A DNA stretch of 8,711 bases from Symbiobacteriaceae bacterium. GTDB lineage: Bacteria; Bacillota_E; Symbiobacteriia; Symbiobacteriales; Symbiobacteriaceae. The notes beneath the pieces are model-generated. The model saw only the letters and a list, made by a program, of their open reading frames with translations. It was not told the DNA's origin and searched no databases. Shown piece after piece: positions 1 through 4,608 of this stretch. Position 1 is the stretch's first letter. Every line of letters begins with the position of its first letter. The DNA lies in contig DAHVXO010000134.1 of NCBI GenBank assembly GCA_027356675.1, forward strand, positions 1 through 8,711. The letters run 5' to 3'. The translations under genes were made by a program, and so were the position numbers.

Positions 1-66
1 ATCTTGGACCGCTTACGCCAGGGGGAACAGGTATCGTTACAGCACCACGCCGTGGCCTGCGCCTAA
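1..66 (+). CDS. C-terminal tail of an unknown protein (partial)
   Basis: An open frame enters from the left edge in phase 1, reads 21 residues (ending HHAVACA) and stops at TAA 64-66. It points the same way as the following genes and lies 56 bases upstream of the next start, so it is probably an earlier member of the same plus-strand run. Too little is present to recognise a family, and a chance open frame of this length cannot be excluded. Confidence 0.45.
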   Translation: MLDRLRQGEQVSLQHHAVACA

Positions 67-122
67 AGCCGCCCGGCGGACACAGGCAACGTTAAGCCAG
101 AAACCGAAAGGGGCAAACGATC

Positions 123-626
123 GTGCATCGCTACCTTGACCAGGAGACGGACGTAGTTCACTACTTTCCCGACTGCTCCGAGATAAAGGGGCCGTCCACA
201 GAAGTCGACATGCAGTACTTCCGTGAGCACGCCATTCCCGTGGATATCTGCCAGGAGTGTGAAGGCAGACGGCCCAAGTACCTGATCCGCCGGGTTCGCA
301 GGGAGCGCCAAGGGAATGTCATTTCGGTGCAGACCACCTTTTACGGCAAGGACATGGAGCACAACGCCCTCTGGTTGGAGCAGGTCGAACCGTTTGCGGT
401 AATCAAGCAGTTGGAAATGGTCTCGCCCGGAGTCTGCGATTTCCGGGCGCCCCACCTGGCTGAGAAGGCCATCGCAAGGATACGCTCCAACTCCACTGAC
501 CCCGCCCTGATCTCCCTCGATGTCTTGGAGTTCGCTGCCGGTGAGCTCCGGCCCGTCGGCAATGCGGAACCCCAGCGATCGGGCGAGGTACGGTTTCTCA
601 CCAGAGAGAGGGGGGCGTTGAACTAA
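123..626 (+). CDS. Unknown protein with Ada-like Cys/His zinc-binding N-terminus
   Basis: A 167-residue protein. The start is GTG at 123, preceded by a GAAAGGGG Shine-Dalgarno (SD) region around 106-113. Residues 13-46 read H-x4-C (His13, Cys18) and then Cys43-x2-Cys46. This spacing resembles the Ada-type metal-binding module found as a small appendage on nucleases and DNA-binding proteins (HxxxxC ... CxxC), so zinc binding is a reasonable inference. The remaining ~120 residues match nothing I recognise and include a stretch rich in basic residues near 50-65. The stop codon TAA overlaps the next start by one base (TAATG at 624-628), which implies translational coupling with the gene at 626. 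A role in nucleic-acid binding is possible but unproven. Confidence 0.8.
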   Translation: MHRYLDQETDVVHYFPDCSEIKGPSTEVDMQYFREHAIPVDICQECEGRRPKYLIRRVRRERQGNVISVQTTFYGKDMEHNALWLEQVEPFAVIKQLEMVSPGVCDFRAPHLAEKAIARIRSNSTDPALISLDVLEFAAGELRPVGNAEPQRSGEVRFLTRERGALN

Positions 627-1219
627 TGCCGCTGCAGGAAGTGGACCTGAAGCTGTTTCCGCACCCCTTTGACCGGGTTGAGCAGGAGTGCCAGAGAGTC
701 TCCCGGGTGATTGTTTGGCCCAAGAGCTACGACCTCCGGCACTATCCCCACGGTCACGCCCTTACAGAAGCCACTCGGCAGCCTGCCAACGTCATCGGTC
801 ACTGTCTGAGGCGTGCTCAGCAGTTCGGTGCCAGCCCTTGTGTGAGTTGGAATCGTAACAGCCACACCTCACGGAGCATCGTGTACGAGAACCAGTTCAT
901 CAAGGTCGTTATTCCGGCGGGTACCTACGGCGATTCGTTTTACGACATGGATACCTGGGCCAAGGCGGTACGCGCGGACCAGGTCGTCGAAGAACAGATC
1001 ATCAGCAAGGACCGCTGGGTTGTTGACGGTGAACACCGGGAGACCTGGAACAGCGTTTTGCAGAAGGTTGTGACCCAACTCCATGAGCGGTGTGACAGCC
1101 TCTGTGCAGCTATGATCGAAGAGATCAAGGCTGCCACGGTGCACCGGGCCATGGAGCGAGAACACAACCTGGTGCAGGCCAGCGCCCGGGTGGCGGACAT
1201 GGCCGATGCGGTGATCTGA
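626..1219 (+). CDS. Unknown 197-residue protein, coupled to the upstream gene
   Basis: The ATG at 626 overlaps the preceding TAA by one base, and the AGAGAGAGG run at 603-611 lies upstream. The protein has no signal peptide or membrane segment. Residues 1-100 look like a mixed alpha/beta globular region with several His and Trp. Residues ~140-195 are helix-favouring and charged (for example IEEIKAATVHRAMEREH), which would suit a coiled coil or long helical tail. No catalytic motif is obvious. I do not recognise the family. The tight overlap suggests that it works with, or is co-dosed with, the putative zinc-binding product of the gene at 123. Confidence 0.8.
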   Translation: MPLQEVDLKLFPHPFDRVEQECQRVSRVIVWPKSYDLRHYPHGHALTEATRQPANVIGHCLRRAQQFGASPCVSWNRNSHTSRSIVYENQFIKVVIPAGTYGDSFYDMDTWAKAVRADQVVEEQIISKDRWVVDGEHRETWNSVLQKVVTQLHERCDSLCAAMIEEIKAATVHRAMEREHNLVQASARVADMADAVI

Positions 1220-1288
1220 CAACCCCTGACCGGCTCACCGCCGGGTCCGGTGAAGGCAACGTTATTCGCCAATGATGGAAGGGGTCTT

Positions 1289-1783
1289 TTGAATTTGGAG
1301 CTTACCCACGGAATGATCGTGCGCGGCAGAGCGGCGGTCGAACTTGTTGAAATCACCCCGCATGACGGCGCCCCCGGGGAAGCGCAGGTAACCTTCTGGA
1401 GCGCCACGTCGATGTACGCGGGCGGCCCGGTAGGCATGACCATGCGGATGTGGCAGGCAGCAGAGCGGGCTGAGATTGCCCAGCTGGAGGTAATCCCGGC
1501 GATCCCGTGGGTGTCCTTCACTGATGCCGAAGGGAAGCGCTGGTATGGTGTTCTGATCCAGGAGCGCGTCGAGACCTCAACGGAAGGGGTGGCCTACAGC
1601 CGGGTGCGAGTGCATGGCGCCTGCGAGCCCGATGCGGACTGGCAGGTCGGCGGCCTGGCGAAAGTGCCCTACTCCCAGGTTGAGTCCCTCACGGAGGCGC
1701 CATTCCCTGACCATTTCCGGCAACTGCAGGCAAAGTTCTCCGGTACCGGGGACCTTGGGCCACAAGCATATGGTTGCTGTTAG
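1289..1783 (+). CDS. Unknown 164-residue protein (TTG start)
   Basis: The open frame can begin at GTG 1250, but nothing like an SD precedes that codon. GGAAGGGG at 1277-1284 sits just ahead of TTG 1289, giving an N-terminus MNLELTHGMIVRGRAAVELV, so I prefer 1289. The product looks soluble and beta-rich, with alternating hydrophobic stretches such as QVTFWSAT and WYGVLIQERVETS. It ends in YGCC, a Cys pair at the extreme C-terminus that could bind metal or be modified. No family is recognised. Its last 14 bases overlap the start of the next gene, in keeping with a compact operon. Confidence 0.7.
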   Translation: MNLELTHGMIVRGRAAVELVEITPHDGAPGEAQVTFWSATSMYAGGPVGMTMRMWQAAERAEIAQLEVIPAIPWVSFTDAEGKRWYGVLIQERVETSTEGVAYSRVRVHGACEPDADWQVGGLAKVPYSQVESLTEAPFPDHFRQLQAKFSGTGDLGPQAYGCC

Positions 1784-2207
1784 CCGGCGTCGGGCTACCG
1801 CTGTCAAGGGCCCGCTGCTACCTCTGGCTGACCTGGTGGGAAAGCGCGTGAAGGTTTACTGTAACCTGCACACGCAGGGTTACTCCATTCTGCACCGTTC
1901 CAAAGGGAAGGAGCGTGTCGTGGCCCATGCCGACCGACTGACCCTGACTTCTGTGGAATTCAGAGTGCAGGAAGGCGGGCGTCAGAGGGCCATTGAGGAG
2001 AATGCCCGGAATGTTCACGCCTACGCAATCGGTGTCCTGGCCGGGGCCGGCAGCGAGTCCAGGGAGGAAGTGGGGGTCCGGGTGCGGTATAATCCCTTTC
2101 GGACCCGTACTTTCGTCCGGGAGGATGGAACGCCGGTCCACTGTGCCCTGGCCGTACACCTTCTTGATGACAAGCGTGTCTTCGCTGAACTCGATATCGT
2201 TGCATGA
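1770..2207 (+). CDS. Conserved phage/plasmid-type protein of unknown function
   Basis: A 145-residue product if started at ATG 1770, inside the end of the previous gene. The open frame extends upstream to 1614, but that part is a basic shadow of the preceding gene. The core, residues ~23-90, has a characteristic order: GKRVKVYCNLH, then VVAHADRLTLTSVEF, then GGRQRAIEENARNVHAYAIG. From memory this resembles a recurrent family of unannotated proteins on phages and plasmids, with a KVYRNLHKG-like opening and a GRQRV-(basic)-KNVHAFV centre. I cannot give an accession. A second conserved-looking part is VRVRYNPFRTRTFV (103-116) followed by a His-containing stretch near 122-134. No catalytic residues can be assigned. 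Its presence supports a mobile or accessory origin for the window. Confidence 0.75.
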   Translation: MVAVSRRRATAVKGPLLPLADLVGKRVKVYCNLHTQGYSILHRSKGKERVVAHADRLTLTSVEFRVQEGGRQRAIEENARNVHAYAIGVLAGAGSESREEVGVRVRYNPFRTRTFVREDGTPVHCALAVHLLDDKRVFAELDIVA

Positions 2208-2269
2208 CAGCGCCCATGAGCGACTGCATGAACCCTAAGACTACCCTCTGTGAAAGGAGCGTGACCCTG

Positions 2270-2449
2270 GTGGTGAGACGTTTGCTACTCCTCATACTCC
2301 TGCTGTTGATCACAGCAATGCTTGGCGGTTGCATCTACATGCTCCGGATCCCTTACTCCACGCCCGCCCGCGGAGCGAAGGCAGAAGCCGTCCCTCAGAC
2401 CAGGGATCACCCTTTCCAGGGGGCTACGGTCGCACAGAATCGTCGATAG
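2270..2449 (+). CDS. Small lipoprotein
   Basis: A 59-residue product. The frame is open from ATG 2204, which overlaps the preceding stop as ATGA, but that would put about 22 extra residues ahead of the signal sequence. AAAGGAG at 2253-2259 points to GTG 2270 (10-base spacing) instead, although GTG 2273 or 2261 remain possible. The N-terminus is then a short basic segment (VRR), a very hydrophobic core of Leu/Ile and the lipobox LGGC (Cys ~21). This is a classic signal peptidase II site, implying an outer-leaflet lipid-anchored protein. The mature part (~39 residues) is basic and disordered-looking (PARGAKAEAVPQ). Possible roles include exclusion, inhibition or lysis accessory, none of them shown. 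It is the last gene of its transcript, just before the terminator. Confidence 0.7.
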   Translation: MVRRLLLLILLLLITAMLGGCIYMLRIPYSTPARGAKAEAVPQTRDHPFQGATVAQNRR

Positions 2450-2462
2450 GTGTAGCAATTGA

Positions 2463-2492
2463 CAAGAGCCGCTGGTACGCCAGCGGCTCTTG
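2463..2492. terminator. Bidirectional hairpin terminator between convergent genes
   Basis: A perfect 13-bp stem, CAAGAGCCGCTGG (2463-2475) paired with CCAGCGGCTCTTG (2480-2492), closes a TACG tetraloop. It separates the plus-strand lipoprotein (ending 2449) from the minus-strand membrane gene (ending 2494). T-tracts are poor on both sides, so termination rests on the very stable stem. Confidence 0.8.
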
Positions 2493-2493
2493 G

Positions 2494-2841
2494 TTATCCG
2501 TTCGATTTGGAGAAGCGTTCGGGGATCACGCCGTAGAGGTGGAGGGAGGCAAGGCCTACGATGGTTGCGGCCGTCAGCAAGACTGTGGCGGTCATGAATT
2601 GCCCCAGGAGGAAGAGAAGTACGCCTCCGCAGGCTAACAGACCCCCAAGAGTAGTGGCGGTGACCTTCCTGAATACCTCTGGCGGTCCGGGGCGACGAAA
2701 CGCGTAAATTCGAGCCACAAACACACCAATTCCTACTCCGACAATGGAGAACACTTTTACCCCGATGAGACCGGCTCCCAGTGCTCCACCTAACAGCAGG
2801 ATCACATACAATAGACGCTGCGTCGCGGTTTGCTCGGTCAT
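2494..2841 (-). CDS. Four-helix small membrane protein
   Basis: A 115-residue protein. ATG at 2841 (reading leftward) is preceded by an AAGGAGTG ribosome-binding site. Hydrophobic segments lie at residues ~10-27, 29-47, 63-82 and 84-102, arranged as two helical hairpins around a basic loop (RRPGPPEVFRK, 49-59). The first two are rich in Gly/Val/Ile, a composition common in tightly packed helical hairpins. No motif ties it to a transporter, holin or pilus family that I can name. It lies 10 bases beyond the end of another small membrane gene (2852-3073), so the two are very likely co-transcribed and may form a complex. The stop abuts the shared terminator. Confidence 0.75.
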   Translation of the reverse strand: MTEQTATQRLLYVILLLGGALGAGLIGVKVFSIVGVGIGVFVARIYAFRRPGPPEVFRKVTATTLGGLLACGGVLLFLLGQFMTATVLLTAATIVGLASLHLYGVIPERFSKSNG

Positions 2842-2851
2842 AATACACTCC

Positions 2852-3073
2852 TTACCCCTTGGAACCTCTGACTCGCCAGGCAGTCACGCCAGCAAAGACA
2901 AGCGAAGCGAGTAGGGCTGCCCCGATTATCCCAACAAACATCAGGACGAACCTGTTCCCTACCGCATCGAGGACCTGTCCGAAGCCGGCGGCCTCGATCC
3001 CCCGGGCAAGAGCGACACTTGCTAGTGCGCAGACGACAAGGAGCCCGGTGATCCGAAGGAGTACCTTTAGCAT
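2852..3073 (-). CDS. Two-helix small membrane protein
   Basis: A 73-residue protein begun at ATG 3073, which has GAGGTG at 3081-3086 with 7-base spacing. A longer frame to 3136 adds a Cys-rich stretch without an SD and is less likely. Hydrophobic segments occupy residues ~7-24 and ~43-66, with a short loop (ARGIEAAGFGQVLDAVGNR) between and a basic tail (RVRGSKG) at the end. Size and topology would fit a holin-like, pilin-like or membrane-adaptor protein, but no family signature decides between these. It pairs with the downstream four-helix protein. Confidence 0.7.
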   Translation of the reverse strand: MLKVLLRITGLLVVCALASVALARGIEAAGFGQVLDAVGNRFVLMFVGIIGAALLASLVFAGVTAWRVRGSKG

Positions 3074-3157
3074 ACAACAACACCTCAGATCGTGAAATGG
3101 CACACGGTCTTGCCCGATTGGCGCCCCGACGCGCACCGAGCGGAAAAACGTTGGTTG

Positions 3158-3472
3158 TCAGTCGGAGGAGGCGGGGCCAAGTAGGTAATGTGAACCTGGA
3201 TCATGGTCAGCCCCGCCCTGTTTCGGGTTCTTCGGGCGCCCCCGCTTCTTCGGCCGCCAGGAACACTCTTGGGGGACGTACCAGACTGGCTGGGGAGTCC
3301 CTGGGGTTCTCACCCGTTCGGCGCCAGGTACGTTGCGCTGCTGGGCTGCTCGTCTCGCGATATCCGGGTCGCAGCCAATCGCTCGGGCATAATCGGGCAA
3401 AGGGATATATCCAGGCGGCGGCGCCGGCAAGGGCTCTGGCAACGGCCTTCTGGACAACTTACTCATTTTCAT
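3158..3472 (-). CDS. Putative HTH / AT-hook DNA-binding protein
   Basis: A 104-residue protein starting at ATG 3472 (a second ATG at 3466) behind AGAAGGA. Residues 1-21 are basic and proline-rich. Residues ~22-48 (YIPLPDYARAIGCDPDIARR) have the periodicity of a short excisionase- or MerR-like helix-turn-helix, in which an initial 'I.L.dyA...G' strand-helix precedes the recognition helix. Residues 75-83, KKRGRPKNP, match the AT-hook core (GRP flanked by basics), a minor-groove binder of AT-rich DNA. The promoter assigned to this gene lies inside an AT-armed palindrome (3613-3638), so autoregulation is an attractive inference. It precedes the two membrane genes with an 84-base gap. It could be a regulator or a recombination directionality factor. 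Confidence 0.7.
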   Translation of the reverse strand: MKMSKLSRRPLPEPLPAPPPGYIPLPDYARAIGCDPDIARRAAQQRNVPGAERVRTPGTPQPVWYVPQECSWRPKKRGRPKNPKQGGADHDPGSHYLLGPASSD

Positions 3473-3515
3473 CAGTTCCTTCTGGAGCTCAACCCTGGTG
3501 GAGCCCCCCGCCTTT

Positions 3516-3595
3516 ACTAGATCTACACGTCTGTACGACTGTGGCCGGATTCCCCAGACGTCTAGTTTTAGCCAGTCCCGCGAGCTCGGCCACAG
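3516..3595 (-). promoter_or_regulatory. Structured 5' leader with interlocking inverted repeats (possible pseudoknot)
   Basis: Two inverted repeats cross rather than nest. The first pairs ACTAGATCTACACGTCTG (3516-3533, with a 5-base bulge) with CAGACGTCTAGT (3555-3566). The second pairs CTGTGGCC (3539-3546) with GGCCACAG (3588-3595), whose left arm sits in the loop of the first. In RNA this is the connectivity of an H-type pseudoknot or of two alternative states. The element lies between the predicted minus-strand transcription start (~3607) and the HTH gene start at 3472, so a regulatory leader is likely. It could instead be a protein-binding DNA site. Confidence 0.45.
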
Positions 3596-3612
3596 AGAAG
3601 CGTCTCTAAAAC

Positions 3613-3638
3613 AATATTACCTGACGTCGGGTAATATT
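3613..3638. promoter_or_regulatory. 26-bp palindromic operator
   Basis: AATATTACC (3613-3621) and GGTAATATT (3630-3638) are perfect inverted copies around a GACGTC centre (3623-3628). Only one mismatched pair (3622/3629) interrupts full symmetry. The site covers the -10 element, the whole spacer and the inner edge of the -35 of the minus-strand promoter, so a bound dimer would block that promoter. The likely ligand is the adjacent HTH/AT-hook protein, by inference. Confidence 0.65.
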
Positions 3639-3642
3639 TCAA
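3614..3642 (-). promoter_or_regulatory. Sigma-70-like promoter of the minus-strand genes
   Basis: Read on the minus strand, TTGAAA (3642-3637) and TAATAT (3619-3614) are separated by exactly 17 bases, a near-consensus vegetative promoter. Transcription would begin near 3607 and give a ~135-nt leader before the HTH gene. The promoter is embedded in the 26-bp palindrome. Confidence 0.65.
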
Positions 3643-3648
3643 CAGAAG

Positions 3649-3674
3649 GTGAGCCGAACGAACTTCTTGCTCAC
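3649..3674. repeat. Inverted repeat upstream of the plus-strand promoter
   Basis: GTGAGC (3649-3654) and GCTCAC (3669-3674) form a 6-bp inverted repeat with a 14-base centre, just upstream of the -35 region of the plus promoter at 3681. The position suits an activator or repressor site, but the length is modest and chance is possible. Confidence 0.3.
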
Positions 3675-3680
3675 ACGACA

Positions 3681-3710
3681 GTTACACGCCTGCAATTTGT
3701 ATGGTATGAT
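3681..3710 (+). promoter_or_regulatory. Extended -10 promoter driving the ncRNA region
   Basis: TATGAT (3705-3710) is preceded by TGG (3702-3704), an extended -10 with the TG dinucleotide. A GTTACA -35 lies at 3681-3686 with an 18-base spacer. The predicted start near 3717 falls at the first base before the GTTCC helix of the structured RNA. The promoter is divergent from the palindromic minus-strand promoter, with the two -35 elements about 40 bases apart. Confidence 0.6.
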
Positions 3711-3716
3711 AGTTGT

Positions 3717-3864
3717 AGTTCCAAGAGGAGGCCCAAACGGGCTTGACTGTCAGGAACGCAGAACCACTTCACGGTTGTGAAGACGGTAGGGCTGTAGCCC
3801 GCAGGTGTAGTTATTCGAGGCTCTCGGAGGCGTTGTTTTACGCTTCCGGGGGCCTTCTTGTTCT
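3717..3864 (+). ncRNA. Candidate structured small RNA of unknown class
   Basis: A predicted ~148-nt transcript runs from the 3681-3710 promoter to a large terminal hairpin. Visible helices in order: GTTCC (3718-3722) with GGAAC (3753-3757), enclosing AGGCCC-AAAC-GGGCTT (3729-3744); CTTCAC-GGTT-GTGAAG (3767-3782); GGGC-TGTA-GCCC (3789-3800); and a 16-bp stem 3818-3833 with 3840-3855, loop TGTTTT, followed by TTCTTGTTCT. The last stem contains three G.U pairs and no mismatch on the plus strand. On the minus strand those pairs become A.C mismatches, which argues for selection on plus-strand RNA. There is no convincing ORF inside. I could not match it to tmRNA, RNase P, SRP, 6S or a familiar riboswitch. 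Confidence 0.5.
3818..3864 (+). terminator. Terminator-like hairpin at the 3' end of the candidate ncRNA
   Basis: Stem AGGCTCTCGGAGGCGT (3818-3833) pairs with 3840-3855 over all 16 positions, counting three G.U pairs. It is followed by a moderately T-rich tail, TTCTTGTTCT (3855-3864). The broken T-tract makes termination probably incomplete, so read-through into 3865-4200 is possible. Confidence 0.55.
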
Positions 3865-3890
3865 CCCCAATAGTGAAGGAGGAGTTACTG

Positions 3891-3935
3891 GTGCCACCAA
3901 TGGTAGCGTTGCATAGGTCTCAGGGCTCCGGGTAG
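3891..3935 (+). CDS. Possible 14-codon leader peptide or gene remnant
   Basis: GAAGGAGGAG (3875-3884) is one of the best SD sequences in the window, and a GTG follows with 8-base spacing. The frame encodes only MPPMVALHRSQGSG before TAG 3933-3935. No longer frame continues cleanly, and I see no homologous continuation after a simple frameshift. It is either a true leader peptide or the first codons of a decayed gene. Direct translational evidence is absent. Confidence 0.3.
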   Translation: MPPMVALHRSQGSG

Positions 3936-4198
3936 GGTTCCTGGCGAATCTAATCGATCGGGGCGGTCTGTAGGAAGGGAACAGGGTCAGTTAACGCGAC
4001 CACAGTCCCGGGCAAGACCGTGCACATAGTGCTTCGGTGGGGCTGTGCGCACTGACGTGATTCGGGCCGCTGTTCTCAGCGCACCTGGTTAAGCCCAAGG
4101 CACCTACCCCGCCCATTACCCGGGGCGCGGACAGCCCGTAGTTGCCAGCCGGTGGCGGCAGGGCATCTCCTTGCCGCCAATCCGGTTCACAGCTGCGA
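3936..4198 (+). other. Gene-free stretch with nested RNA-like helices
   Basis: No supported gene lies here. The minus-strand open frame 3991-4206 lacks a good start and looks like chance. A three-tier nested helix is visible: CGGTCT (3964-3969) with AGACCG (4015-4020), enclosing GGGA (3977-3980) with TCCC (4006-4009), enclosing GGTC (3985-3988) with GACC (3998-4001). Further on, GGCGGCA (4154-4160) pairs with TGCCGCC (4172-4178), flanked by CCGG arms at 4149-4152 and 4182-4185. This may be the 3' part of a longer RNA that begins at 3717, or the leader of the genes at 4199 and 4312. Confidence 0.4.
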
Positions 4199-4315
4199 AT
4201 GATCAAGGTGTCGTTTGATCCACAGAAGGAAGGAGGTCGTTATCCCCTGTTGGACCTGAGGCTATACCCTGCCACTGTTGCGGGGAAGTTCACGATCTCG
4301 CGTTGGTTCACATGA
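4199..4315 (+). CDS. Possible 38-codon ORF coupled to the zinc-finger gene
   Basis: ATG 4199 opens a short frame (MIKVSFDPQKEGGRYPLLDL and onward) ending at TGA 4313-4315. The stop overlaps the zinc-finger ATG at 4312 as ATGA. No clear SD precedes 4199. AAGGAGG at 4230-4236 lies inside the frame and could instead serve a CTG (4247) or TTG (4250) start in the same frame, giving a 21-22-residue leader. The next gene has no SD of its own near ATG 4312, so translation of this small frame may be needed to express it. Confidence 0.35.
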   Translation: MIKVSFDPQKEGGRYPLLDLRLYPATVAGKFTISRWFT

Positions 4316-4530
4316 AGCTCTGCAAAGTGTGCGGACAGAAGGTCAAGCAGCTCAAGACCATGCACATCATGGAAGTCCATGGCCTGACTCAGGATGAGTA
4401 CGAGCTGCGTTATGATCGCAAGTCAAAGCAGCAAGCAGCAGCCGAAAGGATGCAACTCGGGTTCTGGGAGCTGGTTGCCACGAAGTGGAGTCGGCCGGTT
4501 CCGCAGAACGCAACGGGTTCGTCCAGGTAG
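4312..4530 (+). CDS. Ros/MucR-like zinc-finger protein
   Basis: A 72-residue protein from ATG 4312. Residues 4-23 contain Cys4-x2-Cys7-x10-His18-x4-His23, followed by GLTQDEYELRY. Ros/MucR-type bacterial C2H2 fingers have the same order: a CxxC knuckle, a short helix with two His, then an 'HGLTPDEY' segment. DNA binding and transcriptional control are the expected role. The protein is shorter than typical MucR (~140 residues), keeping only the finger and a ~40-residue basic tail. It carries no SD of its own and overlaps the small upstream ORF by ATGA. The next gene lies 78 bases downstream behind a structured leader, so this product may regulate that promoter or leader. A shared nucleic-acid-binding finger with another role is the main alternative. 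Confidence 0.65.
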   Translation: MKLCKVCGQKVKQLKTMHIMEVHGLTQDEYELRYDRKSKQQAAAERMQLGFWELVATKWSRPVPQNATGSSR

Positions 4531-4537
4531 GTTCCGT

Positions 4538-4543
4538 TATACT
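4538..4543 (+). promoter_or_regulatory. Possible -10 element ahead of leader A
   Basis: TATACT at 4538-4543 is a 5/6 match to the vegetative -10 and would start transcription near 4550, immediately before the first arm of leader A (4554). No acceptable -35 is visible at 16-18 bases upstream, so an activator or read-through from 4312 may be needed. Leader B has a similarly placed but weaker TATAGC at 5043-5048. Confidence 0.3.
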
Positions 4544-4553
4544 GGCCCACCGT

Positions 4554-4600
4554 GGGCATTCCCCGTCATTACAAGCCGGGGGATGCCCCCCGGCGGGAGG
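4554..4600 (+). promoter_or_regulatory. Leader A: mutually exclusive hairpins abutting the SD
   Basis: State 1 is GCCGGGGG (4575-4582), loop ATGC, CCCCCGGC (4587-4594), touching the GGGAGG SD at 4595-4600. State 2 is an 11-bp helix, GGGCATTCCCC (4554-4564) with GGGGGATGCCC (4578-4588), containing one T.G pair. The two states share bases 4578-4588 and cannot coexist. The start codon is at 4609. The same architecture recurs as leader B at 5069-5110. This suggests control of translation or of SD exposure by an unknown signal or protein. Confidence 0.55.
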
Positions 4601-4608
4601 TTGTCGTT

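Noticed and set aside
3611..3621. AATATTAC inside the palindrome resembles the TAATATTAC nick site of some rolling-circle viral origins.
   Set aside because: No rolling-circle Rep gene is present, the first base differs, and a promoter/operator explanation accounts for the sequence fully.
3097..3746. Plus-strand frames opposite the HTH gene (3097-3609, 3203-3520, 3498-3746).
   Set aside because: They are antisense to a better-supported gene or cross the promoter/operator region, with no ribosome-binding sites and Arg/Ser/Pro-rich shadow composition.
3731..3810. Strings reminiscent of the c-di-GMP-I (GEMM) riboswitch: CAAAC, GGAACGCAGAACC and GGTAG in the usual order.
   Set aside because: CAAAC lies in the loop of a simple GCCC/GGGC hairpin, there is no GNRA-capped P1b, and the expected outer pairings cannot be drawn. 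Resemblance is superficial without a covariance search.
3991..4206. Minus-strand 71-codon open frame in the gene-free region.
   Set aside because: No SD, low-complexity Pro/Gly/Arg composition, and it overlaps the nested helices and the promising plus-strand frame at 4199.
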